Below, one piece after another: positions 1 through 8,347 of a stretch of DNA of 64,000 nucleotides; positions within the stretch are counted from its first letter, which is position 1, and the number at the start of each line of letters is the position of its first letter. This DNA is from Alphaproteobacteria bacterium (GTDB lineage Bacteria; Pseudomonadota; Alphaproteobacteria; CACIAM-22H2). A program made the translations under genes and the position numbers. The DNA lies in the NCBI GenBank assembly GCA_016793165.1, contig JAEULA010000073.1:59090-123089 (forward strand). Reading direction: 5' to 3'. Below the pieces are notes generated by a model. That model saw only the letters and a list, made by a program, of their open reading frames with translations, was not told the DNA's origin and did not search any database.

Positions 1-252
1 GGCGCGAGCCTGGCTGCTGGACATGGAATTCCCTTTCGCTGGACCTGAAACGCGGGACAGAGCGAAGGCTCTGCCCCCGCGCCTGTCAAGCGCCGGCACG
101 CCCAACCCGAGGGGCCGCGGGCACGGTTGCGGCGCGGCGCCGGAATCTTGCCACCAAGAGATCGCCGCCGCGCCACGGATCGGCCGCGGCAGCACCGAAC
201 AAGGCGGTCATCTCTCCTGCCGCGCGGCCGCCCGCCGCGTCAGGGAGGCTTC
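1..252. other. Left edge, no gene recognised
   Basis: No reading frame here looks like a recognisable protein. The long frames that cross it are high-G+C shadows. A purine-rich ribosome-binding stretch (GGGAGG) at its right end serves the next gene. It may hold the tail of, or the promoter for, something outside the window. Confidence 0.4.
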
Positions 253-1284
253 ATGCAACGTCGCACGATCTTCACCGGCGGCTCGCTCGCCGTCGTCGCA
301 CTGCTCATGGCCGGCGCCGGAACCGCCGAGCCGGCATCGCGACTCTCCGGCCCCTTCGTCCACGAGAACCTCGCCGTCTATCTGATCCACGGCCCGTCGC
401 AGCCGGGTCCGACACCCCTCACGCTTGCCGAGGCGATGGCGAAGGGGATCGTGAAGGTCCACGAGACCCGGGACGTCAATCGGCTGCAGATCGAGAACCT
501 CGGCAAGTCCGACGTCTTCATCCAGTCCGGCGACATCGTGAAGGGCGGCCAGCAGGATCGCGTGCTGACCGTGAGCTTGATGCTCGCCGGCGGCTCGGGC
601 CGCGTGCCGATCGACGCATTCTGCGTCGAGCAGGGTCGCTGGTCGGCACGGGGAAACGAGGACGTGCGGCAGTTCGCCAGCGCCGATTCCGTCGTGCCCT
701 CGCGCCAGATCAAGCTCGCGATCCGTTCGATCGCGCCGGCGGCCGCGAACCGCGGCAGCGACGTCGCGCGCCGTCAGCAGGAGGTATGGCGTGGCGTCGA
801 GGACACCCAGGCCGCGCTGACGAACGCCATCGGCCAGCCGGTCGCGGCGCCGGTGTCGCGCAGCAGCCTCCAGCTCGCGATCGAGAACGGGACGCTCGCG
901 ACGACGCGCGCCGCATATGTGAAGGCCTTGCGGCCGATCGCCGAGCAGGAGCCCGACGTCGTGGGCTACGTCGTCGCGGTGAATGGCCGGATGAACGGCG
1001 CCGAGGCGTATGCCACGAACGGCCTGTTCCGCAAGATGTGGCCGAAGCTGCTCGATGCGAGCGCGACGGAGGCGCTGGGCGCGCGCGGCGACGGCGCCGC
1101 AACCGCGCCGCCGACGCTCGCCGATGCCGAGGCCTTCCTGGCCGCGGCGGAGGGCGGCCGGCGGGCGACGCGCCCGCTGCCGACGCAAGGCGACGTCGTC
1201 ACGCGTGACGGCGATCGCGCCGTGTTCGTGGAGACGAGCACGAAGTCGGGCGCCTGGTTCCACCGCAGCTACGTGGCCAAGTAG
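253..1284 (+). CDS. Exported ARPP-1/DUF6569-type protein
   Basis: A 343-residue protein with an N-terminal signal peptide (basic MQRR, hydrophobic stretch to about residue 25, Ala-rich cleavage zone). The rest resembles the ARPP-1 (ARG and Rhodanese-Phosphatase-associated) family: a leading half with the phrase LGKSDVFIQSGDIVKGGQQDR, then a helical second half. Enzymatic activity is not established for the family, and I see no catalytic triad. A frame opens upstream at 127, but the ATG at 253 is preferred because GGGAGG lies just before it and the signal peptide begins there. The gene stands alone and converges on the dpp-type operon downstream. Family assignment is from memory of motif phrases; the function is unknown. 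Confidence 0.75.
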   Translation: MQRRTIFTGGSLAVVALLMAGAGTAEPASRLSGPFVHENLAVYLIHGPSQPGPTPLTLAEAMAKGIVKVHETRDVNRLQIENLGKSDVFIQSGDIVKGGQQDRVLTVSLMLAGGSGRVPIDAFCVEQGRWSARGNEDVRQFASADSVVPSRQIKLAIRSIAPAAANRGSDVARRQQEVWRGVEDTQAALTNAIGQPVAAPVSRSSLQLAIENGTLATTRAAYVKALRPIAEQEPDVVGYVVAVNGRMNGAEAYATNGLFRKMWPKLLDASATEALGARGDGAATAPPTLADAEAFLAAAEGGRRATRPLPTQGDVVTRDGDRAVFVETSTKSGAWFHRSYVAK

Positions 1285-1318
1285 CGCAACCTCCGCCCTC
1301 TCGGCGGCGGCCGCCCGG

Positions 1319-2170
1319 CTAGCGGCTCTTCGGATCGAGCGCGTCGCGCAGGCCGTCGCCGAGAAGGTTGAACGCCAGCACCACGATGAAGATCGAGAGG
1401 CCGGGGAAGATCGCCATCCACGGCGCCTGGCTGAGGAAGCGCTGTGCCGAGTTGAGCATGCTGCCCCAGCTCGGCGCCGGCGGCTGTTGGCCGAGGCCGA
1501 GGAAGGACAGGCTCGCCTCGGCGATGATCGCCATGGCGATCGCCAGCGTCGCCTGGACGAGGACCGGGGGCACGATGTTCGGCAGCACGTGCCGGATCGC
1601 GATCCGCCAGCGCGGATTGCCGACGGCGCGCGCCGCCTCGACATAGTCCTCGACCACCGTCGCCATCGTCGCGCCGCGCGACAGCCGGATGAAGATCGGC
1701 GTCGCCGAGATGCCGATCGCGATCATCGCATTGCGCAGGCTGGGGCCGAGGAACGCGGCCATCGCGATCGCCAGGATCAGGAACGGGCACGCGAGCATCG
1801 CGTCGGTGAGGCGGCTGATCAGCGCGTCGATCCAGCCGCCGCGGAATCCCGCGAGCAGGCCGATCGGCACGCCCAGCGCGACGGCGATCGACACCGAGAT
1901 GACGCCGGCGCGCAGCGAGGCGCTGGCACCGTGGATGATGCGCGAGAGGATGTCCCGGCCGTTCTCGTCGGTGCCGAACCAGTGCGCGGCCGAGGGCGCC
2001 TTGCGGATCGTCGACCAGCTCGTCTTGATCGGATCGAAGGGCGCGATCAGCGGAGCGAGCAGCGCGATCGCGACGAACAGCGTGACGACGCACAGGCCGA
2101 ACACCGCAGCCTTGCGCTTGAAAAGGCGGCGGACGGCCCGCCGGCCGGGGCTCTCGATCCGGGCCGTCAT
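1319..2170 (-). CDS. dppC: Peptide/nickel-type ABC permease (DppC family)
   Basis: A 283-residue inner-membrane permease of the DppC/OppC class. It has an N-terminal cytoplasmic tail, a first membrane helix at about residues 20-40, the OppC_N-type entry, and a binding-protein-dependent transport domain. The EAA loop region reads as EAARAVGNPRWRIAIRHVLPN, where the permease contacts the ATPase. With the upstream permease it would form the channel of the importer encoded from 10026 down to here. Unusually, it is separated from the DppB-type gene by about 600 bases that carry an oppositely oriented gene, so it may need its own promoter or read-through. The exact substrate (di/oligopeptide, nickel chelate or other) cannot be read from the sequence. 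Confidence 0.9.
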   Translation of the reverse strand: MTARIESPGRRAVRRLFKRKAAVFGLCVVTLFVAIALLAPLIAPFDPIKTSWSTIRKAPSAAHWFGTDENGRDILSRIIHGASASLRAGVISVSIAVALGVPIGLLAGFRGGWIDALISRLTDAMLACPFLILAIAMAAFLGPSLRNAMIAIGISATPIFIRLSRGATMATVVEDYVEAARAVGNPRWRIAIRHVLPNIVPPVLVQATLAIAMAIIAEASLSFLGLGQQPPAPSWGSMLNSAQRFLSQAPWMAIFPGLSIFIVVLAFNLLGDGLRDALDPKSR

Positions 2171-2251
2171 CGCACGAGGCTCGTTGCCCGGCCGGGGGCT
2201 CTGCGCGTAGAACCGCGGGACGCGATCCGACGATCGGGCAGGGAGACGGGA

Positions 2252-2770
2252 ATGGCAGTCACGAAGGGCGCCGCGGCGACGAAGGGCGCGGCCTCACGCA
2301 AGCCGACGGCACGACGTGCAGCCGCCGCCAAGGGGGCGCCGAAGCCCGCACGGAAGGTGAAGCGCACGCGCGCCGTAGTCGCCATCATCGGCCGAGACGA
2401 GGCCGCGCGGCGCGCCGCCGCTGCCGGCATCGCCAGGGAGTCGGGTGCCGCGCTGTATCGCGTCGACCTCGCCCGCCTGATCAACAAGTACATCGGCGAG
2501 ACCGAGAAGGCGATCGAGTCGGTGCTCTCGCGCATCGAATCGGAGGACATCGTGCTGTTCTTCGACGAGGCCGACGCGCTGTTCGGGGCACGGACCGACG
2601 TCCGCGACGCCCACGACCGGTACGCCAACCAGGAGATCTCGTATCTCTTCGGATTTCGCAATGCGACGCCGCTGGTCGAGAAATTCGCCGACGTCGTGAT
2701 CCGCGCGCGGCCGCGCAAGCCGCCGAAACCGAAGCCCGCCGGCCGGAAGTCGGCCAAGGCGAAGGGCTGA
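2252..2770 (+). CDS. Short AAA+-like protein lacking the P-loop
   Basis: A 172-residue protein. A Lys/Ala-rich N-terminus (about residues 1-40) and a Lys/Pro-rich C-terminus (about 153-172) flank a core that matches the middle of an AAA+ ATPase. Residues 66-135 hold the ALYRVDLARLINKYIGETEK phrase, a hydrophobic Walker B strand ending in DEADALFG (D105, E106) and the RDAHDRYANQEISYLF segment. There is no Walker A motif before it and no sensor-1/arginine-finger region after it, so ATP hydrolysis alone is unlikely. The start has a purine-rich site (GGGAGACGGG). It lies antisense between the two permease genes of a dpp-type operon. It may be a degenerate ATPase, a nucleic-acid-binding adaptor (basic tails) or a partner of a complete AAA+ protein. 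Confidence 0.7.
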   Translation: MAVTKGAAATKGAASRKPTARRAAAAKGAPKPARKVKRTRAVVAIIGRDEAARRAAAAGIARESGAALYRVDLARLINKYIGETEKAIESVLSRIESEDIVLFFDEADALFGARTDVRDAHDRYANQEISYLFGFRNATPLVEKFADVVIRARPRKPPKPKPAGRKSAKAKG

Positions 2771-2780
2771 ATCGGCGGCG

Positions 2781-3719
2781 TCATCGCAGCCTCGGGTTCA
2801 GCAGGATGTAGGCGATGTCGGCGAGCAGGTTCAGCGACACGTAGACCGTCGCCGTCACCAGCACGACGCCCTGCACGACCAGGTAGTCGCGGTTGAACAC
2901 CGCGTCGACGATCAGCTTGCCGAAGCCCGGGATGGTGAAGACCTGCTCGGTCAGCACCGCGCCGGAGAGCAGCTGGCCGAGCTCGAGCGCGCCCAGCGTC
3001 ACGATCGGCACCGCGGCGTTTCGCAGCGCGTGCTTCACCACGACCACACGCTCGACCAGGCCCTTGGCGCGGGCGGTGCGCACGTAGTCCTGGCTCAGCA
3101 CCTGCAGCATCGCGCTGCGGGTGTGGCGCATGAGCACGGCGGCGATCGCATTGCCGAGCACGAAGGCCGGCATGATCGTAGTCTTGACGCTCTGCCAGAA
3201 ATCCTCGCGGAGGCTCGTGTAGCCCGAGGGCGGCAGCCAGCCGAGCTCCACGGAGAACAGCAGGATCATCATGATCCCGAGCCAGAAGTTCGGCGTCGAC
3301 AGGCCCCACAGCGCGACCGCGTTCGCGCCGTAGTCCCAGGCGCTGTCCTTCTTCACCGCCGCGATCACCCCGGCCGGGATCCCGATCAGGCACGCGATGA
3401 TGAAGGCCATGCTGCCGAGCTGCAGCGTCACCGGCAGCTTCTCGAGCACGAGCTCGGCGACCGGTCGCTGGATGCGCATCGATTCGCCGAAATCGCCGTG
3501 CAGCACGCCAGCGAGCCAGAACACGTACTGGACGGGCAGCGGCTGGTCGAGCCGGTAGCGCTTGCGGATCTCCTGCAGCGCCTGCTCGTCGCGCTCCTCG
3601 CCGGCCAGGATCAGCGCAGGATCGCCGGGCAGCAGCTGCTGCAGGCAGAAGATCAGGATCGACACGAAGAACAGGGTCGGGATGATCTGCGCGAGCCGGC
3701 GGGCGAGGAATGTCAGCAT
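2781..3719 (-). CDS. dppB: Peptide/nickel-type ABC permease (DppB family)
   Basis: A 312-residue permease starting MLTFLARRLAQ, the classic DppB N-terminus with the first helix following directly. Six membrane segments are expected. The GDPALILAGEE segment after helix 1 and the EAA-like loop (YVRTARAKGLVERVVVVKHALRNA) are diagnostic. An in-frame extension to 3860 exists but encodes a non-hydrophobic arginine-rich stretch that DppB proteins lack. About 250 bases without a gene separate it from the preceding binding-protein gene. It pairs with the DppC-type permease beyond the antisense AAA+-like gene. Confidence 0.9.
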   Translation of the reverse strand: MLTFLARRLAQIIPTLFFVSILIFCLQQLLPGDPALILAGEERDEQALQEIRKRYRLDQPLPVQYVFWLAGVLHGDFGESMRIQRPVAELVLEKLPVTLQLGSMAFIIACLIGIPAGVIAAVKKDSAWDYGANAVALWGLSTPNFWLGIMMILLFSVELGWLPPSGYTSLREDFWQSVKTTIMPAFVLGNAIAAVLMRHTRSAMLQVLSQDYVRTARAKGLVERVVVVKHALRNAAVPIVTLGALELGQLLSGAVLTEQVFTIPGFGKLIVDAVFNRDYLVVQGVVLVTATVYVSLNLLADIAYILLNPRLR

Positions 3720-3966
3720 CGCGCGGCCCTGCCGTGGCGTCGATCGGGCGTCGCGCAGCAGCGCGAGACGGACGGCCGCGGCGTCGCGAGAGTCGGATTG
3801 CTTCGGCGGCGTCGATTCGCGCCCTCCACCCGGATCGAACGCGGCGCGCCCGAACCGCATCCCTCCGTCGGGGAGCCCGGTCGGAACGCGCGAGCGCGAC
3901 GGGTGGTTCCGGATGCGATCTCCAGGCCTCGTGACCGGGCGCTGGCGCCGCGGCGACCGCGCGCGG

Positions 3967-5613
3967 TCATCCGCCGAACCTCAGCCCGTGCACGCGGATC
4001 AGCCCGTCGGGCACCAGGCGCAATCCCTGCAGCCGCGTCGTATGCGCGAACAGGTTCTTGCGGTGCCAGAGATAGATCCGGCCTCGCTCCTTGATGAGGT
4101 AGAGCTCGGCGACCTGGCGGTAGAGCTTGATGCGTTCGGCCGTGTCCGGCGTGGCGCGCGCGGCGTCGAGCAGCCGATCCACCTCGGCGTTGCAATAGCG
4201 GCCGTCGTTCTGGCCGCCCTTGCAGCTCGCGAAGGAATAGATGTTGCCATCGGGATCGCTGCGGCCGGACCAGCCGACCAGGAACGCCTCGAACTCGCCG
4301 CGCGCCGCCGCCTGAAGGGCCGAGGCGAACTCGGTCGCCTGCAGCCGGATGTCGAAGCCCGCCTCCTTGGCCATGGCCTGGATCACTTCGCCCGCCTGCC
4401 GGAGATCGGGATTGTTCGGGATCATCAGGTTGACGACCGGGGCCGGCACACCCGCCTCCGCGAGCAGCTTCCGCGCGCGCGCGACGTCGCGTGTCGGCGC
4501 GGGGAGATCCTTGAGGTGGAACGGACTGCCCGGCGGCACCCATTGCGACGAGACGGTGAACTCGCCGCCGTAGACGACCTGGTTCACCGCCTCGCGGTCG
4601 ATCGCGAGCTCGAGCGCCTCGCGCACCCGCGCATCCTGGCCGAGCGGCGTCTTGGCGCGCTCCCCGTTGCCGACATTGAGCGTCAGCCCGGTGTACCCGA
4701 GCTCCTCGCCGCCCACGAGCCTGAGGCGGCGGTCGCGCTTGATCGCCGGCGCGTCGGTCGGATTGACGCGCTCGATCAGATCGAGCTGCCCCGCCTGCAG
4801 GTTGGCGAGCAGCACCGTCGTGTCCTGGATCGGCTGGAAGACGACGCGATCGACATGGATCGCGGCCTTGTCCCAATAGCGGTCGAATCGCTCGAGCACG
4901 ATGCGGTCCTGCGCGATGCGCTCGCCGAAGCGGAACGGGCCGGCGCAGACCGGCTTGGTCCCGAACTGGGCCCCGGCCTCCTTGAGCGCCTTCGGGCTCA
5001 TGATCATGCCGGCGCGGTCGGTCAGCTGCGCGATCAGCGGTGCGAAGGGGACCGATAGCGACAGCTTCACGGTCAGCGGGTCGACGACCTCGACCGCCTG
5101 CACGACGTTGATCTCGGAGCGCCGGAACGATCCCTGCAAGGTGAGGTGCCGGTCGAGCGAGAGCTTCACCGCCTCGGCGTCGAGCTTCTCGCCGTCATGG
5201 AACAGCACGTCGTCGCGCAGCTTGATGGTGAGCGTCCTGTTGTCGGCGCTCCAGGCGTGGCCGGTCGCGAGCTGCGGAACGATCTGCAACTTCTCGTCGA
5301 TGTCGAAGAGCTTGTCGCAGAGCGACGCGAAGACGATCCGGCCGACATAAGTCCGCGCCAGCGTGGGATCGAGCACGTCGGGATCCTCGCGTAGGCCGAT
5401 GCGCAGCGTCGTTTGCGCTGCCGCGGTCGAGGCGAGGAACAGGCCGAGGATTGCGAGGATGGCGAGGCCCCCTCCCCGGCCCGACCCCGGCCGCTTTGCG
5501 CCGGCGGCGGGCGTTCCGTCTTTCCCGCCGGAACATGGGCGCCGCGGGCGCCGGAGCCCCCTCGCCCCTCGAGGGGGAGAACCGGGGCCGTGGCTTCGAC
5601 GCTCGCGCACCAT
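3967..5613 (-). CDS. ABC substrate-binding protein (SBP_bac_5), paralogue 1
   Basis: A 548-residue family-5 periplasmic binding protein (DppA/OppA/NikA class). The mature part begins near TTLRIGLREDPDVLDPT and ends in the usual RIYLWHRKNLFAHT region. The only ATG with a ribosome-binding site (GAGGAGCGG) is at 5613. It puts about 48 Arg/Gly/Pro-rich residues in front of the hydrophobic signal core (LAILAILGLFLASTAAAQ). That extension coincides with palindromic G+C-rich DNA (centred near 5571) resembling the intergenic repeats seen elsewhere in the window. It is homologous along its full length to the next gene. If the extension is translated, export would depend on a displaced signal; alternatively a non-standard internal start is used. 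Confidence 0.85.
   Translation of the reverse strand: MVRERRSHGPGSPPRGARGLRRPRRPCSGGKDGTPAAGAKRPGSGRGGGLAILAILGLFLASTAAAQTTLRIGLREDPDVLDPTLARTYVGRIVFASLCDKLFDIDEKLQIVPQLATGHAWSADNRTLTIKLRDDVLFHDGEKLDAEAVKLSLDRHLTLQGSFRRSEINVVQAVEVVDPLTVKLSLSVPFAPLIAQLTDRAGMIMSPKALKEAGAQFGTKPVCAGPFRFGERIAQDRIVLERFDRYWDKAAIHVDRVVFQPIQDTTVLLANLQAGQLDLIERVNPTDAPAIKRDRRLRLVGGEELGYTGLTLNVGNGERAKTPLGQDARVREALELAIDREAVNQVVYGGEFTVSSQWVPPGSPFHLKDLPAPTRDVARARKLLAEAGVPAPVVNLMIPNNPDLRQAGEVIQAMAKEAGFDIRLQATEFASALQAAARGEFEAFLVGWSGRSDPDGNIYSFASCKGGQNDGRYCNAEVDRLLDAARATPDTAERIKLYRQVAELYLIKERGRIYLWHRKNLFAHTTRLQGLRLVPDGLIRVHGLRFGG
5565..5576. repeat. Palindrome inside a signal-peptide extension
   Basis: Perfect 12-base palindrome cccctcgagggg in a G+C-rich, hairpin-prone block (about 5470-5580). 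The block falls inside the N-terminal extension of the binding protein starting at 5613. Its style matches the intergenic hairpin blocks near 24200 and 41490. Confidence 0.5.
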
Positions 5614-5623
5614 GGTCCGCTCC

Positions 5624-7126
5624 TCAGTTCGCCAGCTTCACGTCCTGGAGCCGCAGGATTCCGTCCGGGACGGCCGTGTAGCCGCTGAGCTTGTTGGTAT
5701 GCGCGACGATGTTCTTGCGATGCCAAAGGTAGATGATCGAGCGCTCGGCCCGGATGATCCCCATCGCCTGCTCGTAGAGCTTGCGGCGATCGTCGACCTT
5801 GTTCACCAGGCGCGCGTCGTCGATCAGCTTGTCCACCTGTGCATTGGACAGCTTCGAGTAGTTCAGCGGCCCGCCGGTCTTCCAGAACGAGTAGATGTTG
5901 CCGTCCGGATCGACGCGGCCGGACCATCCCAGCAGGTACATGTCGTAGTCGCCCTTCTCGGCCGCATTGAGCGAGGTCGCGAACTCGGTCGCGCGCAGCG
6001 TCAGGTCGATGCCCGCCTCCTTGACCATCGACTGCACGATCTCGCCGATCTGGCGCGCGTCGGGGCTGTTCGGGACCATGAGCTCGATCTTCGGCGCCGG
6101 ATGCCCCGCCTCCCGCAGCAGCGCCTTGGCGCGCTCGACGTCGCGCGCAGCCGGCTTCACCGCCGCCATGTGGTAGGGATTGGCGGGCGGGATCGGCTGC
6201 GCCGTCGGCACGTAGTCGCCGTTGTAGACGACCTGGTTGATGACGGTGCGGTCGATGGCGAGCTCGAGGGCCTCGCGCACGCGCTTGTCGCCGATCGGCC
6301 CCTTGGCGCGGTCGCCGTTGGCGACGTTGAGCGTGAGGCCCTGGTAACCCAGCTCGTCCGAAAGCGAGAGCACGAGCCGGTTGTTGCGCTTGATCTGAGG
6401 CACGTCGGTCGGCGGCACGCGCTCGATCAGCTCGAGGCCGCCCGCCTGGAGGTTGGCGAGCCGCACCGTCGAGTCGGGGATCGGCTGGAACACGACGCGC
6501 TCGACGTGGATGCGGCCCTTGTCCCAGTAATTGGCGAAGCGCTCGAGGACGATGCGGTCCTGCGCCACGCGCTCGACGAAGCGGAACGGGCCGGCGCAGA
6601 CCGGCTTGTTGGCGAACTGCGCGCCCGCCGCCTCGGCCGCCTTCGGGCTGACGATCATGCCGGCCCGATCGGTCAGCGCCGCGATCAGCGGCGAGAACGG
6701 GCTGGCGAGGGTGAGCTTCACGGTCAGCGGATCGACGACGTCGACCGACTGCACGACCGAGATCTCCGCACGCCGGAACGAGCCCTGCATCTTCAGGTGC
6801 CGGTCCAGCGAGTACTTGACCGCCGCCGCATCCATCTTCTCGCCGTCATGGAAGACGACGCCGTCGCGCAGCTTGATCGTCAGCTCCTTGCCGTCGGCGC
6901 TCCAGTCGAAGGCCGTGGCGAGCTGCGGCACGACCTCGAGCTTGGCATTGATGTCGAAGAGCTTGTCGCAGAGGGATGCGAAGACGATGCGGCCGACGAA
7001 GGTCCGCGCCGTCGTCGGGTCGAGCGCGTCGGGGTCCTCGGCGAGCCCGATGCGCAGGGTCTGCGCCTGAGCCGTCGAAAGGCCGATCGCGGCGGTGAGT
7101 GCGAGGGTCGTGAGTGCGAGTTTCAT
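5624..7126 (-). CDS. ABC substrate-binding protein (SBP_bac_5), paralogue 2
   Basis: A 500-residue periplasmic binding protein of family 5, with a clean signal peptide (MKLALTTLALTAAIGLSTAQAQ, cleavage after AQA). The opening LRIGLAEDPDALDPTTARTF, the middle NANGDRAKGP-type region and the end IIYLWHRKNIVAHT line up with the neighbouring paralogue throughout, so the pair is a tandem duplication. The start ATG overlaps the stop of the upstream ATPase gene (ATGA), implying translational coupling. It would capture the ligand for the permeases encoded downstream. Two binding proteins for one transporter suggests two related substrates. Confidence 0.92.
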   Translation of the reverse strand: MKLALTTLALTAAIGLSTAQAQTLRIGLAEDPDALDPTTARTFVGRIVFASLCDKLFDINAKLEVVPQLATAFDWSADGKELTIKLRDGVVFHDGEKMDAAAVKYSLDRHLKMQGSFRRAEISVVQSVDVVDPLTVKLTLASPFSPLIAALTDRAGMIVSPKAAEAAGAQFANKPVCAGPFRFVERVAQDRIVLERFANYWDKGRIHVERVVFQPIPDSTVRLANLQAGGLELIERVPPTDVPQIKRNNRLVLSLSDELGYQGLTLNVANGDRAKGPIGDKRVREALELAIDRTVINQVVYNGDYVPTAQPIPPANPYHMAAVKPAARDVERAKALLREAGHPAPKIELMVPNSPDARQIGEIVQSMVKEAGIDLTLRATEFATSLNAAEKGDYDMYLLGWSGRVDPDGNIYSFWKTGGPLNYSKLSNAQVDKLIDDARLVNKVDDRRKLYEQAMGIIRAERSIIYLWHRKNIVAHTNKLSGYTAVPDGILRLQDVKLAN

Positions 7127-8259
7127 GGCGATGATCTCCCCGTGTTCCGGCCGTCGTTCCTCAGCCGGGCGATTGTGGACGCGGCGCCCTGGCGGGCAAG
7201 ACTGGTCTCGGCGGCATCGGTGAAATGCCGCTGCAGGCGCTCGAGCCGCGCGCGGCCCGCACGCGCCGGCGGGGCCGCGGCCGCCGGCGCGGCGATCTCG
7301 CGCCAGCGGTGGCATGCCGTCGAATGCCCGTCGCCCTCGAGCGCGGGCTCCGCGGTGCGGCAGCGCGCCTCGACATGCGGGCATCGCGTGTGGAACCGGC
7401 AACCGGCGGGCGGATCGAGCGGGCTCGGGACGTCGCCCTCGAGCAGCAGCGCACGGCGCGGCGCATCGGGGTCCGGCCGCGGGATCGCGGCGACCAGCGC
7501 TTGCGTGTAGGGATGCCGAGGCGCCGAGAAGAGCTCGTCCGCGTCGGCCATCTCGACGATCCGGCCGAGATACATGACGGCGACCCGCGTCGCGACATGC
7601 TTCACGACCGCGAGGTCGTGCGCGATCAGCACCAGCGCCAGGCCGAACTGCGCCTGCAGGTCCTTGAGCAGGTTGATCACCTGCGCCTGCACCGACACGT
7701 CGAGCGCCGAGACCGGCTCGTCGCCGACGATCAGCTTCGGCTCGGCGGCGAGCGCGCGCGCGATGCCGATGCGCTGGCGCTGCCCGCCGGAGAACTCGTG
7801 CGGATAGCGCTGCGCATGCTCGGGGCGCAGGCCGACCACGGCGAGCAGCTCGGCCACCCGCGCGGCGCGCGCGGATGCGGGAACGATGTCGTGGAGCTGC
7901 AGCGGCTCGGCCAGGATCTGGCCCACGGTCATGCGCGGATTGAGCGAGGCGTAGGGATCCTGGAAGACGATCTGCAGATGGCGCCGGCGCGCGCGCATCG
8001 CGGTCTCGGACAGCGTCGTGAGCTCCTCGCCGTGGAACGTCACCGAGCCGGAGGTCGGCTCGATCAGGCGCAGCAGCAGCCGGCCGAGCGTGGACTTCCC
8101 GCAGCCGGACTCGCCGACCAGCGCCAGAGTCTCGCCCGGCGCGATCGCAAGCGACACGCCGTCGACCGCCTTCACCGCGCCGACCTGGCGCCCGAGCACG
8201 CCGCGACGCACCGGGAAGTGCTTCACGAGTTCGCGCGCAACGAGGAGCGGCGCGGTCAT
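7123..8259 (-). CDS. dppF: Dipeptide-type ABC ATPase (DppF family)
   Basis: A 378-residue ATPase. Walker A is GESGCGKST at residues 49-57. The ABC signature FSGGQRQRIGIARAL and Walker B (LIVGDEP) follow, then the family-specific C-terminal oligopeptide domain with the cysteine-bearing CRFHTRCPHVEARC segment, which is known to bind a cluster in relatives. After that comes an extra Ala/Arg-rich tail of about 60 residues of unknown role. The gene is coupled to the downstream binding protein by a 4-base overlap and separated from the DppD-type ATPase by 88 bases. Confidence 0.92.
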   Translation of the reverse strand: MTAPLLVARELVKHFPVRRGVLGRQVGAVKAVDGVSLAIAPGETLALVGESGCGKSTLGRLLLRLIEPTSGSVTFHGEELTTLSETAMRARRRHLQIVFQDPYASLNPRMTVGQILAEPLQLHDIVPASARAARVAELLAVVGLRPEHAQRYPHEFSGGQRQRIGIARALAAEPKLIVGDEPVSALDVSVQAQVINLLKDLQAQFGLALVLIAHDLAVVKHVATRVAVMYLGRIVEMADADELFSAPRHPYTQALVAAIPRPDPDAPRRALLLEGDVPSPLDPPAGCRFHTRCPHVEARCRTAEPALEGDGHSTACHRWREIAAPAAAAPPARAGRARLERLQRHFTDAAETSLARQGAASTIARLRNDGRNTGRSSP

Positions 8260-8347
8260 GGCGCGAATCGGGGGAATGCGCGCGCGACACGACCCCTCGC
8301 CCGCGACGCGCGGAGACTGGGAAGGCGAAATCTAGGCGCGCGCATCC

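Noticed and set aside
1010..2770. A 586-codon plus-strand frame running across several genes
   Set aside because: It reads Arg/Ala/Asp-rich low-complexity protein antisense to the DppC gene. Only its last 172 codons, from the ATG at 2252, make a recognisable protein.
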